Source: Hymenobacter sp. BRD128 (GTDB lineage: Bacteria; Bacteroidota; Bacteroidia; Cytophagales; Hymenobacteraceae). Taken from it: 64,000 nt of DNA. The stretch is from the NCBI RefSeq assembly GCF_013256625.1, contig NZ_CP053908.1, positions 4,030,001-4,094,000 on the forward strand, read 5' to 3'. The translations under genes were made by a program, and so were the position numbers. Under the pieces are notes generated by a model that worked only from the letters and a program-made list of their open reading frames with translations, was not told where the DNA came from and did no database searches. Below are positions 27,649-35,409 of the stretch, piece by piece. Each line of letters starts with the position of its first letter. Positions within the stretch are counted from its first letter, which is position 1.

Positions 27649-28656
27649 ATGTACGAAACTCCCTTTACCGACCAGCCCATTACTGAGCTGAGCTTTCTCG
27701 TCACCGGCGGGGCCGGCTTTATTGGCTCCAACCTGGTTGAATACCTGCTGAAGCACGGCGCCAAAAAGGTGCGGGTGCTGGACAATTTCTCCAACGGCTT
27801 CCGCAAAAACCTGCGCCTGTTTGAAGGCAACGCCGCGCTGGAAGTGCAGGAAGGCGATATCCGCGACCGCGAGGCCTGCGCCCGCGCCTGCGCGGGCATC
27901 GACATTGTACTGCACCAGGCCGCGCTAGGGTCGGTGCCGCGCTCTATCAACGACCCCGTTACGACCGACGAGGTAAACGTGGGCGGCTTCGTGAAAATGC
28001 TGTTTGCGGCCAAAGAAGCCGGCATTAAGCGCTTCGTGTACGCGGCCAGCAGCTCGACCTACGGCGACCACCCTGGCCTGCCCAAGGTGGAGGACCGCAT
28101 CGGCAAGCCGCTCTCGCCCTACGCCGTAACGAAGTACGCCAACGAGCTCTACGCCGACGTGTTTGCCCGCACCTACGGCATGGAGATTATCGGCCTGCGC
28201 TACTTCAATATCTTCGGCCCGCGCCAGGACCCCGGCGGGGCCTACGCGGCCGTAATCCCGCTCTTCATCGACGCCATTCTGGAAAACAGCGCACCCACGC
28301 TCAACGGCGACGGTGGCCAGACCCGCGACTTTACCTTCGTGGCCAACGCCGTGCAGGCCAACATCCGGGCCGCACTCACGCAGAATCCCGAGGCCGTGAA
28401 CCAGGTATACAACATCGCCGTCGGCGACCGCACCTCGCTGGTGCAGATGTACGACATCCTGCGTGAAGAAGCCCACTCCAACCTGGAGCCCAAGTTCGGT
28501 CCCAACCGCGCCGGCGATATCCGCGACTCGCTGGCCGACATTACCAAGGCCGAAACCCGGCTAGGGTACGCCCCGCAGGTGCGCATCCGCGAGGGCCTGA
28601 AACGGACGCTGTCGTGGTTTAGGGCCAACCAGGACTTTATCAAGGAGCGCAACTAG
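27649..28656 (+). CDS. UDP-N-acetylglucosamine 4-epimerase-like SDR (WbpP/TviC type)
   Basis: Extended SDR enzyme of 335 residues starting at ATG 27649 (MYETPFTDQPITELSFLVTG); an earlier in-frame start lies inside the palindrome and is rejected. It shows TGGAGFIGSNLVEYLL, HQAALGSVPRSINDP, the catalytic ASSSTYGDHPGLPKVED, LSPYAVTKYANELYADVF, and LRYFNIFGPRQDPGGAYAAV. The STYGDHPGLPKxE and RQDPxGAYAAVIP blocks are typical of WbpP and TviC, which interconvert UDP-GlcNAc and UDP-GalNAc or their uronic acids. With the TviB/WbpO-like dehydrogenase at 23897 it could make UDP-GalNAcA. Confidence 0.88.
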   Translation: MYETPFTDQPITELSFLVTGGAGFIGSNLVEYLLKHGAKKVRVLDNFSNGFRKNLRLFEGNAALEVQEGDIRDREACARACAGIDIVLHQAALGSVPRSINDPVTTDEVNVGGFVKMLFAAKEAGIKRFVYAASSSTYGDHPGLPKVEDRIGKPLSPYAVTKYANELYADVFARTYGMEIIGLRYFNIFGPRQDPGGAYAAVIPLFIDAILENSAPTLNGDGGQTRDFTFVANAVQANIRAALTQNPEAVNQVYNIAVGDRTSLVQMYDILREEAHSNLEPKFGPNRAGDIRDSLADITKAETRLGYAPQVRIREGLKRTLSWFRANQDFIKERN

Positions 28657-28660
28657 CGCG

Positions 28661-28754
28661 CAAGGTTTCGCGAGGTTGAGCAAGGTCTCGCGAAGTTGAT
28701 GAAAACAGAATCGAAAAACTTGCGAAACTCATTTTAACCTTGCGAAACTTCGCG
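28661..28754. repeat. Mixed direct and inverted repeats upstream of rfbA
   Basis: Two copies of a 19-base unit (CAAGGTYTCGCGARGTTGA, at 28661-28679 and 28681-28699) stand in tandem with a 20-base period. Two inverted partial copies follow (AACTTGCGAAACTC ending at 28730, and AACCTTGCGAAACTTCGCG at 28736-28754). The last overlaps a near-consensus -7 element (TAACCTTG, 28735-28742) and ends two bases before the rfbA ATG. It may be a regulatory site or a small palindromic repeat. Confidence 0.65.
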
Positions 28755-28756
28755 CT

Positions 28757-29635
28757 ATGAAAGGCATCATCCTCGCTGGCGGCTCGGGCACCCGGCTGCA
28801 CCCCCTGACCCTGGCCGTGAGCAAGCAGCTCATGCCCGTCTACGACAAGCCGATGATTTACTATCCGCTGTCGATTCTGATGATGGCCGGCATTCGGGAA
28901 ATCTTGATTATCACCACGCCCCACGACCAGGCGCAGTTCCAGAAGCTGCTCGGCACCGGCCAGAATCTGGGCTGCAACTTCCAGTACGTGGTGCAGGAAG
29001 TGCCCAACGGGCTAGCCCAGGCCTTCGTGCTGGGGGCCGATTTTATTGGGCAGGACAAGGTGGCGCTGGTGCTGGGCGATAATATTTTTCATGGCGAAGG
29101 CATGGAAGAGTTACTGAAAGCCAACAGCGACCCCGACGGTGGCGTGGTCTACGCCTACCACGTGCACGACCCCGAGCGCTACGGCGTAGTCGAGTTCGAC
29201 GAGAATAAGGTAGCCCTCAGCATCGAGGAAAAACCCGCCAAGCCCAAGAGCAATTACGCCGTGCCGGGTCTCTACTTTTATGACAATGAAGTAGTGGAGA
29301 TTGCCAAAAACCTGCAGCCCAGCCCGCGCGGCGAGTACGAAATCACGGACGTCAACCGCGAGTACCTGCGCCGGGGCAAGCTGAAAGTCGGCATCCTGGG
29401 CCGGGGCACCGCTTGGCTCGACACCGGCACCTTCGAGAGCCTGATGCAGGCCGGCGAGTTTGTGCGCGTGCTGGAGCAGCGCCAGGGCCTGAAAGTAGGC
29501 TCGATTGAGGAAGCTGCTTTCCGTCAAGGCTTTATCAATGCCGAACAGCTGCGTAAAATCGCGGCGCCCCTGCGCAAAAGCGGCTACGGCGACTACCTGG
29601 TAAACCTGCCCGACCAGCTGGTAATGGGTGGGTAG
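28757..29635 (+). CDS. rfbA: Glucose-1-phosphate thymidylyltransferase
   Basis: First enzyme of dTDP-deoxysugar synthesis: it joins glucose-1-phosphate and dTTP to give dTDP-glucose, the substrate of RfbB. The 292 residues show the nucleotidyltransferase signature [84 protein letters not shown] and [18 protein letters not shown]. Length and motif order match RfbA/RmlA. It is the last gene of the nucleotide-sugar block; a strong hairpin begins 2 bases after its stop. Confidence 0.97.
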   Translation: MKGIILAGGSGTRLHPLTLAVSKQLMPVYDKPMIYYPLSILMMAGIREILIITTPHDQAQFQKLLGTGQNLGCNFQYVVQEVPNGLAQAFVLGADFIGQDKVALVLGDNIFHGEGMEELLKANSDPDGGVVYAYHVHDPERYGVVEFDENKVALSIEEKPAKPKSNYAVPGLYFYDNEVVEIAKNLQPSPRGEYEITDVNREYLRRGKLKVGILGRGTAWLDTGTFESLMQAGEFVRVLEQRQGLKVGSIEEAAFRQGFINAEQLRKIAAPLRKSGYGDYLVNLPDQLVMGG

Positions 29636-29637
29636 TG

Positions 29638-29669
29638 CAGTAGCGCGCAGCCGAAGCCGCGCGCTACTG
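29638..29669. terminator. Bidirectional hairpin between rfbA and the histidine kinase
   Basis: CAGTAGCGCGC (29638-29648) pairs perfectly with GCGCGCTACTG (29659-29669) around a ten-base loop. The right arm contains the stop codon of the minus-strand kinase. No long T-tract follows on either side. Confidence 0.6.
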
Positions 29670-30872
29670 GTTCAATACCAGCCGAAACGTGGTGCCTTTG
29701 CCCACCTCGCTCCACTTCACGAAGAGGCGGCCCTCGTGGTAGTTTTCGATGATGCGGCGGGCCAGGGCTAAGCCCAGGCCCCAGCCGCGCTTTTTGGTAG
29801 TGTAGCCGGGCAGGAAAACGCTTTCGAGCTTGTTCTTGGCGATTCCTTTACCCGTGTCGGTGATGTCGATGGCTACCTGCGGGCGCGGAGCGCGGCGGCG
29901 CCACCATTCGCGCCGGGGCTTCACCCGGCACAGGCGCAGCGTGATGGAGCCGCGCCCATCCATAGCATCCACCGCGTTTTTGCAAATATTCTCCACTACC
30001 CAGTCGAAGAGTGGCACGTTGAGGCAGGCCGGCGTGTCGAGTGGCAGCTCAGTTTCGATGCTGAACTTGACCTTGCGCGACACCCGGCTCTCGAGGTAGG
30101 CAATGGCGTTGCGGGTGGTGTGGTAGAGGTTTTCGGCCTTGAGCACCGGCACCGAGCCAATGTTGCTGAAGCGTTCGGTGATGATTTCCAGACGTTTAAT
30201 ATCCTTGCCGAGCTCCTCTACTATGGGCTCGTCGCGGAAGCGGTCCGACTGCCGCAAATATTCCTGCCAGCCCACGAGCGAGCTCAGTGGGGTGCCGAGC
30301 TGATGCGCCGTTTCCTTGGCTAGCCCCACCCACACGCGGTTTTGTTCGGCCCGGCGCGAGTAGCTAAAGGCGATATACGCCATCATGGCTAGTGAGGCAA
30401 TTACGGCCAGCGCTGCTAGGGGGTAAGTGCGCAGCTGCCGCAACAGGCGCGAATCCTGGTAAAACAGATAGTTGCGGGTATTGCCGGGTAGCTCAATCAC
30501 GATGGGCGGGTGGCGCTTTTGCATATCAAGCAGCACTGCCCGTAGCTGTTGTATCGAGTCGGCGGCCGAAAGGTGTTTAGCCAAGCCCAAGTTTTTGGTA
30601 TCAATAATATCCTCCCCATTGGTCAGAATAACCGGGATAGTGGTGTTGGCCTCAATAATCTGCTCCTGCAAAAAAGGCAGGTTTTTAGTGTCTTCCGTAT
30701 TAATAATGTAGCGTTGGGTTTTGGCGTATAAATCAATCTGGTGCTGCTCGCGCTCCGAAAGACGCTGCACTAGCGTATTAGTATACACTACGGTAGCCCC
30801 GGCAATAAGCAAGGCCATCAGCAAGACCAAGAGCTTAATGCGCGATTTCTGGTCGTAAAGGGGAGGAAGCAT
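29664..30872 (-). CDS. Orphan sensor histidine kinase
   Basis: Membrane sensor of 402 residues starting at ATG 30872 (MLPPLYDQKSRIK). Two membrane helices (residues ~12-32 and ~165-185) flank a periplasmic sensor region of ~130 residues. The HisKA-type dimerisation helix has the phospho-acceptor His in AKETAHQLGTPLSSLVGW. The ATPase domain follows: N box VVENICKNAVDAMDG, G1 ITDTGKGI, and G2 KKRGWGLGLALARRIIENYH. No response regulator is adjacent, so its partner is elsewhere. The signal is unknown. It is divergent from hemA; a near-consensus element (GACCTTTG) lies at 30881-30888. Confidence 0.92.
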   Translation of the reverse strand: MLPPLYDQKSRIKLLVLLMALLIAGATVVYTNTLVQRLSEREQHQIDLYAKTQRYIINTEDTKNLPFLQEQIIEANTTIPVILTNGEDIIDTKNLGLAKHLSAADSIQQLRAVLLDMQKRHPPIVIELPGNTRNYLFYQDSRLLRQLRTYPLAALAVIASLAMMAYIAFSYSRRAEQNRVWVGLAKETAHQLGTPLSSLVGWQEYLRQSDRFRDEPIVEELGKDIKRLEIITERFSNIGSVPVLKAENLYHTTRNAIAYLESRVSRKVKFSIETELPLDTPACLNVPLFDWVVENICKNAVDAMDGRGSITLRLCRVKPRREWWRRRAPRPQVAIDITDTGKGIAKNKLESVFLPGYTTKKRGWGLGLALARRIIENYHEGRLFVKWSEVGKGTTFRLVLNQ

Positions 30873-31010
30873 AGGAGCGGCAAAGGTCGGGCGCAGCGTC
30901 CGGAGCGCCGCTAGCCCCATTCAACGAGCGAAAGCGCTAGTTTGTGCGCGGCCCGCCGCCGCCGAACCCATTGGCCCATTCGCCTGTTTCCATCGCAGTT
31001 ATTTATGCCG

Positions 31011-31018
31011 TAATTTTG
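31011..31018 (+). promoter_or_regulatory. -7 promoter element for hemA
   Basis: TAATTTTG is an exact TAnnTTTG match, 27 bases upstream of the ATG at 31046. A TTTC at 30987-30990 lies 20 bases upstream, at the right spacing for a -33 element. Confidence 0.65.
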
Positions 31019-31045
31019 CAGGCCGGCCCTGGGTCGACCCGTGCT

Positions 31046-32326
31046 ATGTCTCATCCATTTAAGGCTGTTAGTTTATCCTTCCGTAATGCCCCGCTCGCCA
31101 TCCGCGAGCTGCTGGCATTGGACGAGGCCGCCTGCCGCCGCTTTCTGACGCAGCTGCGTACTGAGCTGCACCTCACCGACTTGCTGGTGCTCAGTACCTG
31201 CAACCGGACCGAAATCTACTACGCCCATGAGCATGACTACTCGGCGGCCATCATCCGGGCGCTGGGCGAGCTCAAGCAGCGGCCCGACGCGGGCAGCTTT
31301 GCCGAGTATTTTGACCGCTTCGATAATGCCGAAGCGGCTACGCGCCACCTATTTGAGGTAGCGCTGGGCCTCGATGCGCAGGTAGTGGGCGATATGCAGA
31401 TTATCAACCAGGTGAAGCAGGCCTACCAGTGGACGGCCGATGCCGATGCGGCCGGTCCGTTTTTGCACCGCCTGCTGCACACCATCTTCTTCGCCAACAA
31501 GCGGGTGCAGCAGGAGACGAGCTTCCGCGATGGCGCCGCCTCGATGAGCTACGCCGCCCTGGAGCTGGTAGAGGAGCTTACGGCCGACGTGGCTAGCCCC
31601 CGCGTGCTGGTGGTGGGCCTGGGCGAAATCGGCAGCGACGTGTGCCGCCACTTGGCCGATAGCAAGTCGTTTGCCAGCGTCACGCTCTGCAACCGCACCC
31701 GCGCCCGTGCCGAGGAGCTAGCGGCAGAGTTTGCGCCCGGCCAACTGCGCATCGCCGATTTTGAGCGCCTGCCCGACACGCTGCGCGAGGCCGACGTTAT
31801 TATCTCGTCCATCAGCCGCGACACGCCGTTCTTCACCCGCGAGCTGGTGGCTAGCCTCGACGTGCTGAGCTACAAGTTCTTTATCGACCTGGCCGTGCCG
31901 CGCTCGGTGGCTGCCGATGTCGAGCAGGTGCCCGGCGTGCTGGTCTACAACGTCGATGCCATTTATAGCAAGGCTTCGGCGGCCCTGGAGCAGCGCCTGG
32001 CGGCCGTGCCGCAGGTGCAGGCCATCATCAGCGAGAGCCTGGCCGACTTTGCCGACTGGAGCCGCGAAATGCTCGTGTCGCCGCTTATTCAGCGCATGAA
32101 AGCGGGCCTGGAGCAATTGCGCCAGCAGGAGCTGGACCGGTTTCAGAAAAAAGCCACTCCGGCCGAAGTAAAGCTGCTCGACGATGCTACCCGCGCCTTC
32201 ATGCAGAAGGTGCTGAAGCAACACGTGCTGCACCTCAAAGCCGCCTGCCGCCGCGACGAAGCCGAGCAGCTACTACCCTTGCTTACCGACATCTTCGACT
32301 TAGAGCGCCAACCAGCCAGCATTTAG
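31046..32326 (+). CDS. hemA: Glutamyl-tRNA reductase
   Basis: First committed enzyme of C5-pathway tetrapyrrole (heme) synthesis: it reduces glutamyl-tRNA to glutamate-1-semialdehyde with NADPH. I start at ATG 31046 (MSHPFKAVSLSFRNAP, 426 residues), because the in-frame start at 30944 lies upstream of the exact promoter element. The catalytic Cys is in VLSTCNRTEIYY (residue 52), followed by GLDAQVVGDMQIINQVKQAY, the NADPH motif VLVVGLGEIGSDVCRHL, CNRTRARAEELA and a helical dimerisation domain at the C-terminus. hemL and other heme genes are not nearby. A 27-bp perfect hairpin follows. Confidence 0.96.
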   Translation: MSHPFKAVSLSFRNAPLAIRELLALDEAACRRFLTQLRTELHLTDLLVLSTCNRTEIYYAHEHDYSAAIIRALGELKQRPDAGSFAEYFDRFDNAEAATRHLFEVALGLDAQVVGDMQIINQVKQAYQWTADADAAGPFLHRLLHTIFFANKRVQQETSFRDGAASMSYAALELVEELTADVASPRVLVVGLGEIGSDVCRHLADSKSFASVTLCNRTRARAEELAAEFAPGQLRIADFERLPDTLREADVIISSISRDTPFFTRELVASLDVLSYKFFIDLAVPRSVAADVEQVPGVLVYNVDAIYSKASAALEQRLAAVPQVQAIISESLADFADWSREMLVSPLIQRMKAGLEQLRQQELDRFQKKATPAEVKLLDDATRAFMQKVLKQHVLHLKAACRRDEAEQLLPLLTDIFDLERQPASI

Positions 32327-32342
32327 CAAAACCGCCATTGCT

Positions 32343-32405
32343 ATAAGCAGCCCGCCCGCCCAATTGCCGGTTTTGTATCGGCAATTGGGCGGGCGGGCTG
32401 CTTAT
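32343..32405. terminator. Strong bidirectional terminator between hemA and the ArsR gene
   Basis: A perfect 27-base stem (32343-32369 with 32379-32405, GC-rich core GCAGCCCGCCCGCCCAATTG) has a nine-base loop containing TTTTG. It lies 17 bases after the hemA stop and serves hemA. The minus-strand ArsR gene ends 170 bases further on. Confidence 0.75.
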
Positions 32406-32576
32406 GACGCAGGTTACCGTCAAAATTAATCCGTCATTCACACTTCCTGTTAAATTACAAGTTCATTCGTTTGCGGCAGACCGCTCAAAGTGCAAAACAG
32501 GATAAAATTTCCTGACTAAAAAAAAGAGGTGCGCAGCCCACTAGCAATGGCCTGCGCACCCGCTACAATAGTCAGA

Positions 32577-32897
32577 TTAGATACGGCCGGAGTATGATTC
32601 CAGCGTGTCGATGATTTTGAGCAGTTCTGGTACGGCCAACGAGTAGTAAATCTTGGTGCCTACTTTGCTCGACTTCAGCACGCCACGGTCTTTGAGCGTA
32701 ATAAGGTGCTGCGAAGCAATAGCTTGGGGAATGTCGAGGGCCTGATAAATTTCAGTAACCGACATCTGGTGGTCCTTGGTTTTGCTTTTGCCGAGCAGGT
32801 CGACAATAGCCAGGCGCTTGGGGTGCGAGAGCACTTTAAGCATAGCGGCTGCGCGGTCCAGCTGCTCCGCTTCGACGCGGCTGTGCAATGGTTTCAT
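32577..32897 (-). CDS. ArsR-family winged-helix transcriptional regulator
   Basis: A 106-residue regulator. The fold is a winged helix: helices around AAAMLKVLSHPKRLAIVDLL, then the recognition helix in TEIYQALDIPQAIASQHLIT with LKDRGVLKSSKVGTKIYYSL as the wing. ALDIPQAIASQHL matches the ArsR/SmtB DNA-reading helix. The classical ELCVCDL metal box is absent (the equivalent stretch reads HQMSVTEIYQ), so the signal is probably not a thiol-bound metal and may be redox or a small molecule. No obvious target gene is adjacent: the nearest plus-strand gene is MscS. A perfect inverted repeat ~95 bases upstream may be its own operator. Confidence 0.88.
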   Translation of the reverse strand: MKPLHSRVEAEQLDRAAAMLKVLSHPKRLAIVDLLGKSKTKDHQMSVTEIYQALDIPQAIASQHLITLKDRGVLKSSKVGTKIYYSLAVPELLKIIDTLESYSGRI

Positions 32898-33319
32898 GGT
32901 AACTTTAAATTAAGAAATGGTAGAAGGGAAAATAGAAGAATGAAACCAAACCCCTATTGCTAGGGTGTTGGCACCGCAAAGTAAGTGAAAGAATACTATT
33001 GTAGAGTATTCTGAACACATAAAAAAATAATAAAAATAGTGTCTATCCACTTGGGTAAATACAATTTGTGGCCATACGTTCTATTTTGGCACTTTTTTAC
33101 TTTTTTTGAGTACTTAATCAGGTAATTTTTTTTGTACCCAACTGAATTTTCTTCGCAAAAAAGCAGCCATACAGCTCTACTTAAAGGCTGCTAGTTAGCT
33201 CCATGCTAGCGGTGAAGAGCAGGCTCAATACAATGACGCGCTACGGAAGAATTTTCTTCAACTAGCGTTGGCGCGCTTGCGTACCGTTGAGGGTTGACGT
33301 ACTGCGTTATTTGCTGCCT
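32898..33319. other. AT-rich intergenic region between ArsR and MscS genes
   Basis: About 420 bases without a gene and clearly richer in A and T than the flanks. It holds the inverted repeat described separately, several T-tracts, and a direct repeat of GAATTTTCTTC (near 33145 and 33249). A weak hairpin GCAGCC...GGCTGC spans 33163-33191. It must carry both divergent promoters, but no exact TAnnTTTG is present for either gene. No ORF of interest was found. Confidence 0.6.
32990..33012. promoter_or_regulatory. Candidate ArsR operator (perfect inverted repeat)
   Basis: AGAATACT (32990-32997) and AGTATTCT (33005-33012) are perfect inverted copies separated by seven bases. The site lies about 95 bases upstream of the ArsR ATG, just behind a TTACTTTG (32979-32986, minus strand) that resembles a -7 element. 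Position and symmetry suit a dimeric winged-helix repressor; binding is inferred. Confidence 0.45.
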
Positions 33320-34432
33320 ATGGAAATTCCTGCTTTTTTACACCGCGAGGTAATCGGCAACGAGTTGCTGGATTATCTGCTTGCGGCCATTATTATGCTG
33401 CTAGGGGCCGCGCTCAACCGGCTACTGTCGCGCCTGCTGAGCAAAGGCTTGTTTCGGCTTACCAAGCGCTACACGGCCGGCGTCTCGGAGAGCGAGCTGC
33501 ACGACCTGCTGATTCAGCCGCTGGGCGCGCTGTTATTCCTGGTTTCTTTTTATTTGGCCTTCAGTGTATTGCGCTATCCTATGCCGCCGCTGGCAGTGAA
33601 AGGCGTGGAGCCTTGGCCGAAAGTGGCGTTGCTAGGCCTTTTTCATCTGGGGGTGATTGCGACGGTGGTGTGGGTAATTATGCGGCTGGTCGATTTTGCT
33701 TTGCTGGTAGTGCAGCGCCGGGCCGAGTTGGTTACCACGGCCGGCACCCGGCGGCTCGACAGCCAGTTTCTGCCTTTTGCTAAAGACTTACTGAAGGTTT
33801 TTATAGTAGTTATCGGCCTGCTGGTGGCGCTGGGGCAGGTATTTGGGGTGAATGTGACGGCCCTGATTGGCGGCCTGGGCATTGGCGGGCTAGCGGTGGC
33901 TTTTGCGGCCAAGGAAAGCCTGGAAAACCTGCTGGCCTCGTTTACCATTTTTCTTGACCAGCCTTTTGGAGTGGGCGACCTCGTGACGGCGGGCTCGGTA
34001 AGCGGCACGGTGGAGAAAATCGGCTTTCGCAGCACCCGCCTGCGCACGGCCGAAAAAAGCTACCTCACGGTGCCCAACAAGAGCATGATTGACAAGCCGT
34101 TGGATAACCTGAGCCTGCGCACGGCGCGGCGGGTGGGCTTCACGCTTTATTTTGACCAGAAAACGACCAGCGACCAGCTGCAAGCCATTATCCGAGAGGC
34201 GGTGGCGGCGATGAAAGAACATCCGCTCGTGACCGACGATGTGCAGATGAAATTCAACGCCATCTCGCCCGCCGGCAAGGAGGTAACGGTGCAATACTTC
34301 GTAGAAACGAGCAGCTACGACGAATACCTCGATGTGAAAGAGTCGCTGAACTACCGCTTAATCGAGGCCGTCGAGCACCAGGGCGGTAGCTTTGCCCTGG
34401 CTACGCCAGCACCCGTGGCCGCTACGGCCTAA
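33320..34432 (+). CDS. MscS-family mechanosensitive ion channel
   Basis: Small-conductance mechanosensitive channel that opens on membrane tension to protect against osmotic down-shock. From ATG 33320 (MEIPAFLHREVIGNELLDYL) it has 370 residues; a TTG at 33287 is in frame. Four or so membrane segments precede the pore helix VTALIGGLGIGGLAVAFAAK, the Gly/Ala-rich helix that lines the MscS pore, then ENLLASFTIFLDQPFGVGD and the beta domain (VEKIGFRSTRLRT, VPNKSMID). The C-terminal alpha-beta domain is complete. It starts a plus-strand run with the next two genes, but spacing allows separate promoters. Confidence 0.93.
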   Translation: MEIPAFLHREVIGNELLDYLLAAIIMLLGAALNRLLSRLLSKGLFRLTKRYTAGVSESELHDLLIQPLGALLFLVSFYLAFSVLRYPMPPLAVKGVEPWPKVALLGLFHLGVIATVVWVIMRLVDFALLVVQRRAELVTTAGTRRLDSQFLPFAKDLLKVFIVVIGLLVALGQVFGVNVTALIGGLGIGGLAVAFAAKESLENLLASFTIFLDQPFGVGDLVTAGSVSGTVEKIGFRSTRLRTAEKSYLTVPNKSMIDKPLDNLSLRTARRVGFTLYFDQKTTSDQLQAIIREAVAAMKEHPLVTDDVQMKFNAISPAGKEVTVQYFVETSSYDEYLDVKESLNYRLIEAVEHQGGSFALATPAPVAATA

Positions 34433-34465
34433 AGCGGGCCGGCTGTTTTTTATTCGCAATCACTA

Positions 34466-34948
34466 ATGTCCGAAACGCTGTTTTTGACGCCGGGCCTGCC
34501 CAAGGCCGGCCGCTACGCCGAGCTGCATCCCCAACTCGAAGCCCTCACGGCCGGCGAAACTGACCGCACGGCCAACCTGGCTAATACGGCCGCCGCGTTG
34601 CGGCAGGCGTTCGGGTTTTTCTGGGTGGGTTTCTACCTGGTGCAAGGCGAGGAGCTGGTACTGGGGCCCTTTCAGGGGCCGATAGCCTGCACACGCATCC
34701 GGCGCGGGCGCGGCGTGTGCGGCGCGAGCTGGGCCGAGGCGCGCACCGTGCTGGTGCCCGATGTGGAGGCTTTTCCGGGCCATATTGCGTGCAGCTCTGA
34801 CTCAAAATCGGAAATCGTGGTGCCGGTTTTTAAAGACGGCCGGGTAGTGGCCGTGCTCGACGTGGACAGCGACCGGCTAGCCGACTTCGACGAAGCCGAC
34901 CAGGCCGGGCTGGAGCAATTGATGCAACTGGCCGCCACTTGGTTTTGA
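34466..34948 (+). CDS. msrC: Free methionine-(R)-sulfoxide reductase (GAF domain)
   Basis: A single GAF-domain enzyme of 160 residues that reduces free L-methionine-(R)-sulfoxide with thioredoxin. Motifs: FFWVGFYLVQGEELVLGPFQ, then three conserved Cys in the expected places: IACTRIRRG, RGVCGASW and the catalytic HIACSSDSKSEIVVPV. The end VAVLDVDSDRLADFDEADQA is also conserved. These are the fRMsr family residues, so the call is stronger than a generic GAF label. It follows the MscS gene by 34 bases and precedes a small lipoprotein by 13, so the three may be co-transcribed. Confidence 0.93.
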   Translation: MSETLFLTPGLPKAGRYAELHPQLEALTAGETDRTANLANTAAALRQAFGFFWVGFYLVQGEELVLGPFQGPIACTRIRRGRGVCGASWAEARTVLVPDVEAFPGHIACSSDSKSEIVVPVFKDGRVVAVLDVDSDRLADFDEADQAGLEQLMQLAATWF

Positions 34949-34961
34949 TAAAAGTAACAGC

Positions 34962-35375
34962 ATGAGTAAGCATTGGGGATGGCTGCTGGCGGTGGCACTA
35001 ACGGCCTGCGGCACGCAAGTAGAAATAGCGCCCGGCGTAGCGCTGAAGCACGGGCACAGCGCGGGCTTTCAGCAACAAGTAAAGCTGTTGGCGGCCGAGC
35101 AGGTGAAGGTATCGGTTACTACGGCGGGCAGAGCGGGGCCAGCCGCGCCCCGGCTGCTCACCCTCGAAGTAATCAACCCGCACAGTACGCCCGAGCATCC
35201 CGATACCTTAAAGCAGCGCCTGCGCAAGTTGGCGCGCCTGTTGGTGGCTGACCTGGCTAGCCCCGCCAGCTACCAGGTGGTGAGCGCCCAGGCTACTTTC
35301 CGGCGCAGCCTCTTTTCGCCGCGCAACAGCTCCAGCTCCCAAGCATTTATTTACCCAATAGCCAGCCTGCGCTAA
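34962..35375 (+). CDS. Small putative lipoprotein, unknown function
   Basis: A 137-residue protein with a short export signal and lipobox (LLAVALTACGTQV, Cys 16). The mature part has QQVKLLAAEQVKVSVTTAG, then a Ser-rich end (FSPRNSSSSQAFIYPIASLR). I do not recognise a family. It lies 13 bases after msrC in the same direction, and kmo follows 35 bases later. Envelope location is likely. Confidence 0.6.
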   Translation: MSKHWGWLLAVALTACGTQVEIAPGVALKHGHSAGFQQQVKLLAAEQVKVSVTTAGRAGPAAPRLLTLEVINPHSTPEHPDTLKQRLRKLARLLVADLASPASYQVVSAQATFRRSLFSPRNSSSSQAFIYPIASLR

Positions 35376-35409
35376 GAAAAGCAGCTGGCGCAATTTCTTT
35401 CTGCACCTT

